Positions 22,214 through 31,885 of a stretch of 64,000 nucleotides of DNA are shown piece by piece. The stretch is taken from positions 878,001 through 942,000 of the forward strand of contig NZ_CP029556.1 in the NCBI RefSeq assembly GCF_003293695.1, in the 5' to 3' direction. Source of the DNA: Lysobacter oculi (GTDB lineage Bacteria > Pseudomonadota > Gammaproteobacteria > Xanthomonadales > Xanthomonadaceae). Positions within the stretch are counted from its first letter, which is position 1. The number at the start of each line of letters is the position of its first letter. Below the pieces are notes generated by a model. It saw nothing but the letters and a program-made list of their open reading frames with translations. It ran no database searches and was not told the DNA's origin. The position numbers were made by a program, and so were the translations under genes.

Positions 22214-23401
22214 TTACTGGCCCACGCGGTAGGCGCTCAGGTTGCCGTCGGTGTCCTGCGCGAGCAGGAGGCCGTCCGCCACCACCGGCTGGGCACGCAG
22301 CGGCTTGCGCGAGACACGCACCCGCGCGCTCATATGGCCGTCGTCCAGCGAGAACCAGTGCAGGTAACCGTCGTAGTCACCGGCCACCACGTGGTTGCCG
22401 ATGATGGCCGGCGCGGTCAGCGCGCGACGCGGATAGGAAGGCTGCTTCCACATCGGCGCACCCGAGGTCGCATCCAGCGCCCAGACCACGTCATGCGCGT
22501 CGGTCACGGCGAGGCGGCTGCCGTTGAAGCCGATGCCACCCACGCCGCCCTGCCCCTGCTGCACCCAGAGCGGGCGGCCGGTCGGCGCGTCGATCGCCAT
22601 GGTCTGCGGCTTGTAGCTGCTGACGTAGAGCGTGCTGCCTTCGAGCAGCGGTGCGCCATCGACATCATTCATGCGATCCAGCTCGCTACGGCCTTCCGGC
22701 TGGGCGACGGTCATGTCCCACAGCTCGCTGCCGTCGGCGGCGGACAGCGCGACGATCTTGCCGTTGTCGTTGCCGACGAAGAGGTAACCCGGGCCCAGCG
22801 TCAGGCCGGCATTGCCGCGCACCGTCAGCGCAGGCATGTCGGCGCGCCAGCTCCAGCGCTTCTCGCCGTTGTTGGCGTCGAAGGCGGTGACGCGGCCATC
22901 GTTGGAACGCACGAAGACCATGCCGCCACCGATGGCCGGCGCGGCGATGACTTCGTTCAACAGATTGGCTTTCCACTTCTCGGCGCCGGTCGAGGCGTCC
23001 AGCGCGACGACATCGCCATCCAGACCACCCACCGCGACGATGCCCTGGCCGACGCCCGGGCCACCGGCAAAGCGGCCGCCCTTGTCACCCGACCACGTCC
23101 ACACGGCCTGGCCGCTCTGCAGGTCGAGCGCACGCACCGTGTTGCCGCCACCCGCCGCATACACGCGGCCTTCGGAAACCACCGGACGCTGGCCGACGCC
23201 GATACGGCCATCGCCGCCGCCGAGGTTCGCCGTCCAGACGCGGTCGATGCGTGCGTCCGGGGTGAATTCGACCAGCGCGGCAGGCTTGGTTTCCGCCCCC
23301 TTCTTGCCGCCGAACCAGCCCTTGAGCGTGGTGCAGCCGCCGAGGACGGCGACGCAGGCGACGAGGCCGAGAACACGGATGGCGGAACGGTTGGATGTCA
23401 T
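22214..23401 (-). CDS. bamB: Outer-membrane assembly lipoprotein BamB
   Basis: Accessory lipoprotein of the BAM complex that inserts beta-barrel proteins. A lipoprotein signal ends in LGGC (Cys at residue 23). The rest is an eight-bladed propeller of PQQ-like repeats: recurrent W/G patterns such as [56 protein letters not shown] and [14 protein letters not shown]. 395 residues matches E. coli BamB (392). Neighbours yfgM and der are the classical ones. Confidence 0.97.
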   Translation of the reverse strand: MTSNRSAIRVLGLVACVAVLGGCTTLKGWFGGKKGAETKPAALVEFTPDARIDRVWTANLGGGDGRIGVGQRPVVSEGRVYAAGGGNTVRALDLQSGQAVWTWSGDKGGRFAGGPGVGQGIVAVGGLDGDVVALDASTGAEKWKANLLNEVIAAPAIGGGMVFVRSNDGRVTAFDANNGEKRWSWRADMPALTVRGNAGLTLGPGYLFVGNDNGKIVALSAADGSELWDMTVAQPEGRSELDRMNDVDGAPLLEGSTLYVSSYKPQTMAIDAPTGRPLWVQQGQGGVGGIGFNGSRLAVTDAHDVVWALDATSGAPMWKQPSYPRRALTAPAIIGNHVVAGDYDGYLHWFSLDDGHMSARVRVSRKPLRAQPVVADGLLLAQDTDGNLSAYRVGQ

Positions 23402-23443
23402 TCGGTTTTCCTTGTGGGGGCGCGAAGGGACGCGTGTGCGGGA

Positions 23444-24055
23444 TCAGGAAGCGGACTGGCCGCCGACATCGGCGAGCTTGAGTTCCACAACTTGACGCTC
23501 CGGTGAACCTTCTTCCAGCGTGCGCAGCGCCTGGCGGTAGCTCTGCTGCGCTTCGGTCGTCTTGCCGAGCTTGGCCTGCGCGTCGCCCAGCACTTCAAGC
23601 GAGCCGGCATCGACCGACTTGCCCAGCAGCTGCACGGCATCGGCGGGCTTGCCGGTGGCGACCAGCAATTCGGCGGTGCGCTGGCGCAGCACCAGCGCGA
23701 GCGCCGGGTCGGTGGACTTGGCGGCCTGCAAGGTGGCGAGCGCGGCGGCTTCCTGGCCGGCATCGACCTGCACCTTGGCGAGTTCAAGCGCGGCGACGGC
23801 CGAATAAGGCGTGCCGGCCAACTTGGATTTGGCGAGCTTGGCGGCGCCGTCCGGGCTGCTGGCCAGGGCCTGCTCGAACTGGTCGTAGTCGCCGGCCACG
23901 GCCTGCGCCTTGCTGCCCTGCTGGCCCTGCCACCAGTGCCAGCCGTAGATCAATGCGAGACCCAGCGCGATGCCGCCGATCAGGCCGCTGGCGTTGCGCT
24001 GCAACCACGAGCGGACCATTTCGCCCTGCTCGTGTTCGTTCAGAAGTTCATCCAT
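23444..24055 (-). CDS. YfgM-like tetratricopeptide inner-membrane protein
   Basis: Inner-membrane protein with a periplasmic TPR domain; in E. coli YfgM partners PpiD at the Sec translocon. Here 203 residues: a short cytoplasmic N-terminus with the family start (NEHEQGEMVRSWLQRNASGL), one helix (about 24-42, IGGIALGLALIYGWHWW), then helical repeats rich in Ala, Leu and Gln (YSAVAALELAKVQVDAGQEA, LEVLGDAQAKLGKTTEAQQS). The gene lies between rodZ and bamB, where yfgM is found in other gammaproteobacteria. Confidence 0.92.
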   Translation of the reverse strand: MDELLNEHEQGEMVRSWLQRNASGLIGGIALGLALIYGWHWWQGQQGSKAQAVAGDYDQFEQALASSPDGAAKLAKSKLAGTPYSAVAALELAKVQVDAGQEAAALATLQAAKSTDPALALVLRQRTAELLVATGKPADAVQLLGKSVDAGSLEVLGDAQAKLGKTTEAQQSYRQALRTLEEGSPERQVVELKLADVGGQSAS

Positions 24056-24128
24056 GGAAACGGATACCCGGACCGCGTCGGGCGCGGTGTCTAAGCTTCA
24101 GGGAACCGCCCGTGGGCGGCGGAATGCC

Positions 24129-24911
24129 TCAGTCGGCCGAAGCGACCGGCGAGCCGTCAGAGGATACCGCAAAGCGGGCGACGTTCGACTTGAGCCAGGG
24201 CGTGGAATCGACCGGCTGGCCGGCCCGCAGGATGCGTACTTCCGAGGCGTTGCCGATGACGACGCGGCCCAGCTGGCCTGCCGCGAACTGCTTGCGGTCG
24301 CCCGGCTTCATCAGCCCCTTCTCCAGCGTGCTGCCGTCGGGCGCATAGAACTGGACCCAGCTTTCGCCGTCGAATTCGAAGCTCAACGCCGCCGGCGCGG
24401 GCTTGGGCAGCGATGCCATCGACGCCACCACCGGCTCACGCGGCTTCGGCATCAGCTCGGCACCCTGCTGCTGTTGTTCCAGCTGGGCCTGCTGCTGCTC
24501 GGACACCGGCGACCGGGTGGCGACCATGTAGACCGGAATCGCCAGGCCCAGCGTCATCACGACGTAGACGATCTTGCTGCCGAGCTGGTTGAAGAAGCGT
24601 TCCCAGCCGGGCGTGTGTTCGTGGCTCACCAGCTCGACCGGCCGAACCGGCGCGATGTCGGCTTCGGCCAGCAGTGCCTCGGCGTTGACGCCCAGCAGGC
24701 GCGCGTAGCTGCGCAGCTGGCCGCGCACGAAGACCGGGGCACCCAGCTTCGACCAGTCCCCGCTTTCCAGCGCGGTGAGCACCTTCACCTGCATGCGCGA
24801 CTGCGTGCTGGCCTGCTCAAGGCTCCAGCCGGCGTTTTCGCGGGCCATGCGCAGGCGCTGGCCGCAGGCCTGCTGGTTGTCGGGAGTCTGGGCACTCGTC
24901 ATGACGTTCAT
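24129..24911 (-). CDS. rodZ: Cell-shape protein RodZ
   Basis: Bitopic protein that links MreB to the cell-wall elongation machinery. It has an N-terminal Cro-like helix-turn-helix (about residues 17-85: LRMARENAGWSLEQASTQSR, YARLLGVNAEALL), a basic juxtamembrane stretch, one membrane helix (about 113-131) and a Gln/Pro-rich linker. A C-terminal DUF4115 beta domain follows (SFEFDGESWVQFYAPDGSTL ... GRVVIGNASEVRILRAGQPV). 260 residues, a little shorter than E. coli RodZ because of a shorter linker. ATG 24911 overlaps the pilF stop (ATGA), so the genes are coupled. A second ATG (24902) is possible. Confidence 0.95.
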   Translation of the reverse strand: MNVMTSAQTPDNQQACGQRLRMARENAGWSLEQASTQSRMQVKVLTALESGDWSKLGAPVFVRGQLRSYARLLGVNAEALLAEADIAPVRPVELVSHEHTPGWERFFNQLGSKIVYVVMTLGLAIPVYMVATRSPVSEQQQAQLEQQQQGAELMPKPREPVVASMASLPKPAPAALSFEFDGESWVQFYAPDGSTLEKGLMKPGDRKQFAAGQLGRVVIGNASEVRILRAGQPVDSTPWLKSNVARFAVSSDGSPVASAD

Positions 24912-25723
24912 TGACCGGGGAACGGGGGATTGGATGTCGGAAATTCAGCCTGCAGGCGTTGCCGATACAGGGCCGCGGCGCGGCTGTCACCCAGCCGCGT
25001 TTCAATCTGTGATGCGGTAGACAGCACGCTGGCGGTGACCGGGGGAATGGCGATGCGACGCTCGATGAAGGCGCGTGCCTCCATCGCCTGCCCCTGCTTG
25101 AGCGACAGGCCGGCCAGCGATTCGAGCGCGAGCGGATTCTGCGGATCGAGACCGATGGCCTGGCGCAGATAGGGTTCGGCGCGGGTGTCCAGGCCGCCAC
25201 GCAGCGCGCAGGTGCCGGCATTGGCCAGGCTGCCCGCACGCTCCTCGCCGGACTGCGACTGGGCGGCGTAATCGAAATAGCGCAGGGCTTCCACGGTATT
25301 GCCCTGGTTGCACAGCCAGGCACCGTAATTGGAGGCTTCCGACGGGCGGCCCTGCGACAGCTCGGCGGCTTTCTTGAACCAGCCGCCCGCTTCCTGCGAC
25401 CGGCCGGCACGCTCGGCGATGATGCCCATCAGGGTGTGCGCGTCGACCGACTGCGGATCGGCCTTGAGCGCAACCCGGGCGCCCTTCTCGGCGGCCGCGA
25501 TGTCGCCCTGCTCGAAGGCAGCGGAGGCGGCGGAAATCTGCTGCTGTGCGGAGATGCGGGCCCGCACCGCCGGGCTGTCGTGCGCCACGACCGGCTGGCG
25601 CACCTGTTCGACTTCCATCTTGCTCAGGTTGGGCTTGATGAAGGTGAGGCGGTTGCAGCCCGCACTGGCGCACAGGGCCAGCACGATGCAGAGACCCGGC
25701 AGGAGACGGTCAAGCCGCGGCAT
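24908..25723 (-). CDS. pilF: Type IV pilus assembly lipoprotein PilF (PilW)
   Basis: Outer-membrane lipoprotein needed for PilQ secretin multimerisation. The start is ATG 25723, preceded by AGGGAG; ATG 25729 is an alternative. The signal ends at a Cys in CASAGC, then TPR repeats: [60 protein letters not shown], and [20 protein letters not shown]. 271 residues. The first 14 bases overlap the end of rlmN, and the stop overlaps rodZ: a tightly coupled rlmN-pilF-rodZ run as in Pseudomonas. Confidence 0.95.
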   Translation of the reverse strand: MPRLDRLLPGLCIVLALCASAGCNRLTFIKPNLSKMEVEQVRQPVVAHDSPAVRARISAQQQISAASAAFEQGDIAAAEKGARVALKADPQSVDAHTLMGIIAERAGRSQEAGGWFKKAAELSQGRPSEASNYGAWLCNQGNTVEALRYFDYAAQSQSGEERAGSLANAGTCALRGGLDTRAEPYLRQAIGLDPQNPLALESLAGLSLKQGQAMEARAFIERRIAIPPVTASVLSTASQIETRLGDSRAAALYRQRLQAEFPTSNPPFPGQ

Positions 25724-26858
25724 CGACATCTCCCTGTTGCTGGAGGCGCTTGGCGTGCTCGGCCTGACGGCGGGTACGGTCGAGGACCTGACCCTTGAGC
25801 TGGCCACAGGCGGCATCGATGTCGTCGCCGCGCGTGCGGCGGACCGGCGCGACCAGCCCGGCGTTGTTCAGCACCTTCTGGAAGGCGCGGATGTCCTCGG
25901 CGCTGGAGCGTGCATAGCGCGTGCCGGGGAACGGGTTGAACGGAATCAGGTTGACCTTGGCGGCATCGCTCATCTGCACGCGGCGGTCGAAATCGCGCAT
26001 CAGCGCGGCCAGCGCGCGGGCGTGCTCGGGTTTGTCGTTGACGCCCTTCATCAGCGTGTATTCGAACGTCACCGACTCGCCCTTCTTGCGCAGCGCGTAG
26101 CGCACGCAGGCGTCCATCAGGGTTTCGATGTCGTACTTCTTGTTGAGCGGCACCAGCTCGTTGCGCAGCTCGTCGAACGGCGCGTGCAGCGACACCGCCA
26201 GCGACACGTCGCTCTCCACGGCGAGGCGGTCGATCATCGGCACCAGGCCGGCGGTCGACAGGGTGACGCGCTTGTTGGCCAGCCCGTAGCCGAGGTCGTC
26301 GCGCATCACGCTCATCGCGCGCACGACGTTGTCGAAATTCATCAGCGGCTCGCCCATCCCCATCATCACCACGTTGGTGAGGCGGCGCTCGCGGTGCGGG
26401 ACGTTGCCGAGGTGGCGGCCGGCCACCCACACCTGGCCGATGATCTCGGCGGTGGAGAGGTTGCGGTTGAAGCCCTGCGTCGCGGTCGAGCAGAACGTGC
26501 AGTTGAGCGCGCAGCCCACCTGTGAGGACACGCAGAGCGTGCCGCGGCCCTTGTCGGGGATGTAGACGGTCTCGATGGCGTTGCCGCCATCCATGCCGAG
26601 CAGCCACTTGTGGGTGCCGTCTTCCGAGCCCTTGTCGAACATGACGTTGGGCACGACGATCTGGGCATGCGTTTCGAGCTTGGCCCGCAGCGCCTTGCCC
26701 AGATCGGTCATTTCCTCAAAGGTGGTGACGTGGCGGTGGTGGATCCACTTCATCACCTGATGCGCGCGGAAGCGCTTTTCGTCGAGGGTCTCGACGAAAA
26801 AGCGCTCCAGACCTTCGCGGTCCAGCTCCAGCAGGTTCTGGCGCTGCGCTTCGTTCAT
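25710..26858 (-). CDS. rlmN: Dual-specificity rRNA/tRNA methyltransferase RlmN
   Basis: Radical-SAM enzyme that methylates C2 of A2503 in 23S rRNA and A37 in some tRNAs, tuning accuracy. The iron-sulfur ligands are Cys116, Cys120 and Cys123 (CALNCTFC). [12 protein letters not shown] and the [17 protein letters not shown] segments are family hallmarks, and the C-terminal catalytic Cys lies in [13 protein letters not shown]. 382 residues. It begins 4 bases after the ndk stop. Confidence 0.97.
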   Translation of the reverse strand: MNEAQRQNLLELDREGLERFFVETLDEKRFRAHQVMKWIHHRHVTTFEEMTDLGKALRAKLETHAQIVVPNVMFDKGSEDGTHKWLLGMDGGNAIETVYIPDKGRGTLCVSSQVGCALNCTFCSTATQGFNRNLSTAEIIGQVWVAGRHLGNVPHRERRLTNVVMMGMGEPLMNFDNVVRAMSVMRDDLGYGLANKRVTLSTAGLVPMIDRLAVESDVSLAVSLHAPFDELRNELVPLNKKYDIETLMDACVRYALRKKGESVTFEYTLMKGVNDKPEHARALAALMRDFDRRVQMSDAAKVNLIPFNPFPGTRYARSSAEDIRAFQKVLNNAGLVAPVRRTRGDDIDAACGQLKGQVLDRTRRQAEHAKRLQQQGDVDAAA

Positions 26859-26862
26859 GGCA

Positions 26863-27288
26863 TCAGCGGCCGATGACGTCCGTGGCCGGGAAGAAGTACG
26901 CGATCTCGATCGCGGCGTTCTCCAGCGAGTCGGAACCGTGCACGGCGTTGGCGTCGATGGAGTCCGCGAAGTCGGCGCGGATGGTGCCGGCGGCCGCTTC
27001 CTTCGGGTTGGTGGCGCCCATCAGCTCGCGGTTCTTCAGCACCGCGCCCTCGCCTTCCAGCACCTGGATCATCACCGGGCCGGAGATCATGAAGTTGACC
27101 AGCGCGCCGAAGAACGGACGCTCGCGGTGGACCGCGTAGAAGCCTTCGGCTTCCTGCTTGGACAGCTGCTTCATCTTCGAGGCCACGACCTTCAGGCCGT
27201 TCTTCTCGAAACGCGAGTAGATCTCGCCGATAACGTTCTTGGCGACGGCGTCGGGCTTGATGATGGAAAGGGTGCGCTCCTGCGCCAT
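26863..27288 (-). CDS. ndk: Nucleoside diphosphate kinase
   Basis: Transfers the gamma phosphate of ATP to NDPs and dNDPs through a phospho-His. His117 lies in NAVHGSDS; the N-terminal [15 protein letters not shown] and the [16 protein letters not shown] segments are conserved; 141 residues. The start is ATG 27288 with GGAG 8 bases upstream; the frame stays open upstream but shows no conservation. It is first in the ndk-rlmN-pilF-rodZ row, the classic gammaproteobacterial order. Confidence 0.97.
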   Translation of the reverse strand: MAQERTLSIIKPDAVAKNVIGEIYSRFEKNGLKVVASKMKQLSKQEAEGFYAVHRERPFFGALVNFMISGPVMIQVLEGEGAVLKNRELMGATNPKEAAAGTIRADFADSIDANAVHGSDSLENAAIEIAYFFPATDVIGR

Positions 27289-27372
27289 GGGGTTCTCCGG
27301 TTTGCTTGGGCCACGGGCAGACGCCCGCGTACGGGTGGGAGCCAATTCCGCGCAAAATCGCGGGTTTAGCGG

Positions 27373-27391
27373 GACTATTGACCGAATAGTC
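27373..27391. promoter_or_regulatory. 7-bp dyad in the ndk/tetR intergenic region
   Basis: GACTATT and AATAGTC form a perfect inverted repeat around GACCG. It lies 85 bases upstream of ndk and 133 upstream of the TetR gene. The 235-base gap holds no open frame I can support; this dyad and the one at 27491 are its only clear signals. Confidence 0.4.
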
Positions 27392-27490
27392 TAACGAATG
27401 CTTGACGCGGCGTACACAGCCCGGTTAAGCCGCGCGGGTGCCGCCACGCGTCGGCGGACGCTTGACGACCCGCCCCCGGATGCGGCAAAG

Positions 27491-27506
27491 TCAATCAATC
27501 GTTTGA
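27491..27506. promoter_or_regulatory. Candidate TetR/PsrA-type operator
   Basis: TCAATCAATCGTTTGA is an imperfect 16-bp palindrome (6 of 8 pairs). It resembles fatty-acid regulator sites with a TTTGA half and ends 17 bases before the regulator's ATG, so the regulator could repress its own gene. Confidence 0.45.
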
Positions 27507-27523
27507 ATCAGGCATTGCATGGC

Positions 27524-28147
27524 ATGAGCACCGCCCAGTTCAGCACCAAGGACCGCATCCTCAACGCCGCCGAGGGCCTGTTCGCGCAACAGGGCTTTGC
27601 CGGCACCTCGCTGCGCGAGGTCACCAGCCGCGCGGACGTCAACATCGCGGCGGTCAACTACCACTTCGGCAGCAAGGAAAACCTCATCAACGAGGTCTTC
27701 CGCCGCCGCATGGACGAGATGAGCGACGCGCGGATTTCCCTGCTGGAACAGGCGGTTGCCGAGCATCCCGGCGCCATCGAGCCGATCCTGCGCGCCTTCG
27801 TCATCCCGGCGCTGGCGGTCAGCCACGACCGTGGCGGCGGCGTCGCCTTCATCCGCGTCATCGCCCGTGCCTATGCCGAGAAGAACGACAGCCTGCGCGC
27901 CTTCCTGTCGGCCCGCTATGGCCATGTGCTGCGCGATTTCGCCAAGGCGCTGGCCACCTGCCTGCCGGGCCTGGGCAAGGAGCAGCTGTACTGGCGGCTG
28001 GACTTCATTTCCGGTGCGCTGACCTATGCCATGGCCGACTTCGGCGCGATCAAGCGGCCCAGCGGCGTGTCCGAGGAAACCCACCAGCGCCGCGCCGCCG
28101 ACGAACTGATCGCCTTCGCCGCCGCCGGCCTGAAGGCCGAACCCTGA
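27524..28147 (+). CDS. TetR-family regulator, PsrA-like, of the adjacent beta-oxidation genes
   Basis: DNA-binding repressor, 207 residues. The N-terminal helix-turn-helix reads RILNAAEGLFAQQGFAGTSLREVTSRADVNIAAVNYHFGS, here split across residues about 10-50, and is very close to that of Pseudomonas PsrA. The C-terminal ligand domain also resembles PsrA (IRVIARAYAEKNDSLRAFL, QLYWRLDFISGALTYAMADF). PsrA-type regulators bind long-chain fatty acids or acyl-CoAs and control fad genes; the gene stands 55 bases upstream of a beta-oxidation operon on the same strand. The start is ATG 27524, since the domain begins right after it. The ligand is inferred, not seen. Confidence 0.88.
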   Translation: MSTAQFSTKDRILNAAEGLFAQQGFAGTSLREVTSRADVNIAAVNYHFGSKENLINEVFRRRMDEMSDARISLLEQAVAEHPGAIEPILRAFVIPALAVSHDRGGGVAFIRVIARAYAEKNDSLRAFLSARYGHVLRDFAKALATCLPGLGKEQLYWRLDFISGALTYAMADFGAIKRPSGVSEETHQRRAADELIAFAAAGLKAEP

Positions 28148-28202
28148 TTTCCCTCCCGATCGGCGACGCCGGCCGGGCCATCTCTTTTCCGTGGAGCCAG
28201 AC

Positions 28203-30575
28203 ATGACCGAAAAACTCCTGATCCGTCGCGTCGCCGTGCTGGGCGCGGGCGTGATGGGCGCGCAGATCGCCGCCCAGCTCGTCAACGCCGGCATCGACAC
28301 CGTGCTGTTCGACCTGCCCGCCAAGGAGGGTGATCCCAACGGCGTGGTGCAGAAGGCCATCGCCAACCTGGGCAAGCTCTCGCCCGCCCCGCTCGGCAGC
28401 AGGCAGCTGGCCGAGGCCATCGTGCCGGCCAACTACGAGACCGGCCTGAAGGAGCTGGAAAGCTGCGACCTGATCATCGAGGCCATCGCAGAGCGCATGG
28501 ACTGGAAGCAGGACCTGTACAAGAAGATCGCCCCGCACGTGCCGAAGCACGCGGTGCTGGCTTCAAACACCTCGGGCCTGGGCATCAACAAGCTGTCCGA
28601 CGTGCTGCCGGAAGAACTGCGCCACCGTTTCTGCGGCGTGCATTTCTTCAACCCGCCGCGCTACATGTACCTGGTCGAGCTGATCCCCACCCGCCACACC
28701 GAAGGCTGGGTGATGGAAGGGCTGGAAAGCTTCCTGACCACCTATGTCGGCAAGGGCGTGGTGATCGCGCGTGACACGCCGAACTTCATCGGCAACCGCA
28801 TCGGCGTGTTCTCGATCCTCGCCACCATGCACCACACCGCGCAGTCCAAGCTCGGCTTCGACACGGTGGACGCGCTGACCGGCCCGCTGCTGGGCCGCCC
28901 GAAGTCGGCCACCTATCGCACCGCCGATGTGGTCGGCCTGGACACCATGGCCCACGTCATCAAGACCATGGCCGACACCCTGCCCGACGACCCGTGGCAC
29001 CAGTATTTCACCGCCCCGGCCTGGCTGCAGGCGCTGGTGGAGAAAGGCGCGCTGGGCCAGAAGACCGGCGCCGGCATCTTCCGCAAGGTCGGCAAGGACA
29101 TCATGGTGGTGGATGTCGCGAAGGGGGATTACGTCGCCTCCAACATGGAAGCCGACCCGGAAGTCGTGGCGATCCTGAAGGAACGCGACCCGGCCAGGAA
29201 GTTCGCCGCGCTGCGTGCCAGTGCGCATCCGCAGGCGCAGTTCCTGTGGGCGATCTTCCGCGACCTGTTCCATTACGCCGCCTACCACCTGAAGGACATC
29301 GCCGAGACCGCGCGCGACGTCGACCTGGCCATCCGCTGGGGCTATGGCTGGAAGCTCGGTCCGTTCGAGACCTGGCAGGCCGCCGGCTGGAAGCAGGTGG
29401 CGGAATGGATCGCCGAGGACATCGCCGCCGGCAAGGCCATGAGCGATGCGCCGCTGCCGGCCTGGGTGCTGTCGCGTGATGGCATGTACGCCGCCGATGG
29501 CAGCTACAGCCCGACGCAGGACAAGGACATCGCCCGCTCCGCCCTGCCCGTCTACCAGCGCCAGCGCTTCCCCGACCCGATGCTGGGCGAGAAGTTCGCG
29601 CAGGGCACGACGGTCTGGGAAAACGAAGGCGTGCGCCTGTGGGCCGACGACGGCGACGACATCGCCGTGGTCAGCTTCAAGACCAAGCTGCACACCGTGA
29701 ACGACCAGGTGCTCAACGGCCTGCAGGAAGCGATCGCCATCGCCGAAAAGCAGTTCAAGGGCCTGGTGATCTGGCAGGCGGCCGAGCCGTTCTCCGCAGG
29801 CGCCGACTTGGCCGGTGCGCTCGGCCTGCTGAAGGAAGGCAAGGTCGATGCGTTCGAGGCGATGGTCGCCAACTTCCAGAAGACCAGCCAGGCGATCAAG
29901 TATTCGCTGGTGCCGGTCGTCGCCGCCGTGCGCGGCCTGGCGTTGGGCGGTGGCTGCGAATTCCAGATGCATTCGGCCAAGACCGTCGCGCACCTGGAGA
30001 GCTACATCGGGCTGGTCGAGGCCGGCGTCGGCCTGTTGCCGGCGGGTGGCGGCCTGAAGGAATTCGCCGTGCGCGCCTCGCAGGCCGCAGGCCCGAACGG
30101 GGATGTCTTCGCCGAACTCAAGAAGGTCTTCGAGACCGTGGCGATGGCGAAGGTCTCGGCCTCGGCGCTCGAAGCCAAGGAACTCGGCCTGCTGCGCCCG
30201 AACGACCGCGTGGTAATGAACGCCTACGAGCTGCTGGTCGTGGCCAAGGCCGAAGCCAAGGCGATGGCCGAAGCCGGTTACCGCCCGCCGCTGCCCGCGC
30301 GCAATGTCCGCGTGGCCGGCGACGTCGGCATCGCCACCTTCCGCATGCTGCTGGTGAACATGCTGGAAGGCCGCTTCATCAGCCCCTACGACGACGAGAT
30401 CGCACGCCGCATCGCCACCATCCTCTGCGGCGGCGAAGTGGACCGCGGCGCCACCGTTGACGAGGACTGGCTGATCCGCCTGGAACGCAAGCATTTCGTG
30501 GAACTGGCGCAGCAGGAGAAGACCCAGGCCCGCATCGAGCACATGCTCAAGACCGGCAAGCCGCTGCGCAACTGA
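28203..30575 (+). CDS. 3-hydroxyacyl-CoA dehydrogenase / enoyl-CoA hydratase (FadN-type)
   Basis: Two beta-oxidation steps in one chain: NAD-dependent oxidation of 3-hydroxyacyl-CoA and hydration of enoyl-CoA. The dehydrogenase comes first: nucleotide loop GAGVMG (residues 14-19), NTSGLGINKLSDVLPEE, the catalytic His in CGVHFFNPPRYMYLVE. The crotonase domain comes last (about 490-650), with oxyanion segments FSAGADLAGALG and RGLALGGGCEFQMHS. This order is that of Bacillus FadN, the reverse of E. coli FadB. ATG 28203 follows GTGGAG; a GTG at 28191 is less likely. 790 residues. The thiolase follows after 26 bases. Confidence 0.94.
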   Translation: MTEKLLIRRVAVLGAGVMGAQIAAQLVNAGIDTVLFDLPAKEGDPNGVVQKAIANLGKLSPAPLGSRQLAEAIVPANYETGLKELESCDLIIEAIAERMDWKQDLYKKIAPHVPKHAVLASNTSGLGINKLSDVLPEELRHRFCGVHFFNPPRYMYLVELIPTRHTEGWVMEGLESFLTTYVGKGVVIARDTPNFIGNRIGVFSILATMHHTAQSKLGFDTVDALTGPLLGRPKSATYRTADVVGLDTMAHVIKTMADTLPDDPWHQYFTAPAWLQALVEKGALGQKTGAGIFRKVGKDIMVVDVAKGDYVASNMEADPEVVAILKERDPARKFAALRASAHPQAQFLWAIFRDLFHYAAYHLKDIAETARDVDLAIRWGYGWKLGPFETWQAAGWKQVAEWIAEDIAAGKAMSDAPLPAWVLSRDGMYAADGSYSPTQDKDIARSALPVYQRQRFPDPMLGEKFAQGTTVWENEGVRLWADDGDDIAVVSFKTKLHTVNDQVLNGLQEAIAIAEKQFKGLVIWQAAEPFSAGADLAGALGLLKEGKVDAFEAMVANFQKTSQAIKYSLVPVVAAVRGLALGGGCEFQMHSAKTVAHLESYIGLVEAGVGLLPAGGGLKEFAVRASQAAGPNGDVFAELKKVFETVAMAKVSASALEAKELGLLRPNDRVVMNAYELLVVAKAEAKAMAEAGYRPPLPARNVRVAGDVGIATFRMLLVNMLEGRFISPYDDEIARRIATILCGGEVDRGATVDEDWLIRLERKHFVELAQQEKTQARIEHMLKTGKPLRN

Positions 30576-30601
30576 CCTCGCGACGAGACAAGGACAAGAC
30601 C

Positions 30602-31810
30602 ATGAGCAAGCAAGTACAAGAGGCCTATATCGTCGCCGCCACCCGCACCCCGGTGGGCAAGGCGCCGAAGGGCATGTTCCGCAACACCCGCCCCGACGAC
30701 ATGCTGGCGCACGTGCTGAAAGCCGTCGTCGCGCAGGCGCCGGGCATCGACCTTTCGCGCATCGACGACGCCATCATCGGCTGCGCGATGCCGGAAGCCG
30801 AGCAAGGCATGAACGTGGCGCGCATCGGCGTGCTGCTGGCCGGCCTGCCGAACACGGTCGCCGCGCAGACGGTCAACCGTTTCTGCTCGTCCGGCCTGCA
30901 GGCGGTCGCGATGGCCGCCGACCAGATCCGCCTCGGCAATGCCGACCTGATGCTGGCCGGCGGCACCGAGTCGATGTCGATGGTGCCGATGATGGGCAAC
31001 AAGGTCGCGTTGTCGCCGTCGGTGTTCAAGGACGACCACGTGGCCATCGCCTACGGCATGGGCATCACCGCCGAGAAGGTGGCCGAAGAGTGGAAGGTCA
31101 GCCGCGAGGACCAGGACGCGTTCGCCGTCGCCTCGCACGAGAAGGCGCTGGCCGCCATCGCCGCCGGCGAGTTCAAGGACGAGATCACCCCCTACGACAT
31201 CGTCAGTCATGTGCCCGACCTGTCCGATGGCAGCCGCATCCTGACCCGCGAGAAGATCGCCGATACCGACGAAGGCCCGCGCCCCGGTACCAGCATGGAA
31301 ACCCTGGCGAAACTCAAGCCGGTGTTCCGCAACGGACAATTCGGCGGCACGGTCACCGCGGGCAACAGCTCGCAGATGAGCGATGGCGCCGCCGCGGTGC
31401 TGCTGGCCTCCGAGCAGGCGATCAAGGATTACGGACTGACGCCCCTCGCCCGCTTCGTCAGCTTCTCGGTGGCCGGCGTGCGCCCGGAAGTGATGGGCAT
31501 CGGACCGATCGCCGCGATCCCGAAGGCGCTCAAGCAGGCCGGCCTGACCCAGGACCAGATCGACTGGATCGAGCTCAACGAAGCCTTCGCCGCACAGGCG
31601 TTGGCGGTTATCCGCGACAGCAAGCTGGACCCGTCCAAGGTCAACCCGCTCGGCGGCGCCATCGCGCTCGGCCACCCGCTGGGCGCGACCGGTGCCATCC
31701 GCACCGCGACCATCGTCCACGGCCTGCGTCGCCGCCAGCAGAAATACGGCCTGGTGACGATGTGCATCGGCACCGGCATGGGCGCGGCCGGCGTGTTCGA
31801 AGCGCTCTGA
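30602..31810 (+). CDS. Acetyl-CoA C-acyltransferase (thiolase)
   Basis: Cleaves 3-ketoacyl-CoA to acetyl-CoA and a shortened acyl-CoA, the last step of beta-oxidation. The nucleophile is Cys95 in [11 protein letters not shown]; the catalytic His is in [15 protein letters not shown] and the second Cys in [14 protein letters not shown]. 402 residues. It follows the FadN-type gene and ends at a strong terminator, so tetR - fadN-type - thiolase form one transcriptional group. A biosynthetic thiolase role is possible, but the operon favours degradation. Confidence 0.95.
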   Translation: MSKQVQEAYIVAATRTPVGKAPKGMFRNTRPDDMLAHVLKAVVAQAPGIDLSRIDDAIIGCAMPEAEQGMNVARIGVLLAGLPNTVAAQTVNRFCSSGLQAVAMAADQIRLGNADLMLAGGTESMSMVPMMGNKVALSPSVFKDDHVAIAYGMGITAEKVAEEWKVSREDQDAFAVASHEKALAAIAAGEFKDEITPYDIVSHVPDLSDGSRILTREKIADTDEGPRPGTSMETLAKLKPVFRNGQFGGTVTAGNSSQMSDGAAAVLLASEQAIKDYGLTPLARFVSFSVAGVRPEVMGIGPIAAIPKALKQAGLTQDQIDWIELNEAFAAQALAVIRDSKLDPSKVNPLGGAIALGHPLGATGAIRTATIVHGLRRRQQKYGLVTMCIGTGMGAAGVFEAL

Positions 31811-31832
31811 TCGAAGCTGCCATCTGGAAATG

Positions 31833-31861
31833 AAAAAGGGCCGGAATTTCCGGCCCTTTTT
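31833..31861. terminator. Bidirectional rho-independent terminator
   Basis: AAAAAGGGCCGGAA pairs with TTCCGGCCCTTTTT around one base. With A run and T run on both sides it can end the thiolase operon (+) and the minus-strand secreted-protein gene. Confidence 0.93.
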
Positions 31862-31885
31862 GTTGCTCGATTTTCGACCGCAGGC

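Noticed and set aside
28563..30542. 659-codon antisense frame in the FadN-type gene
   Set aside because: Same cause: GC-driven shadow with His/Gln/Arg-rich composition.
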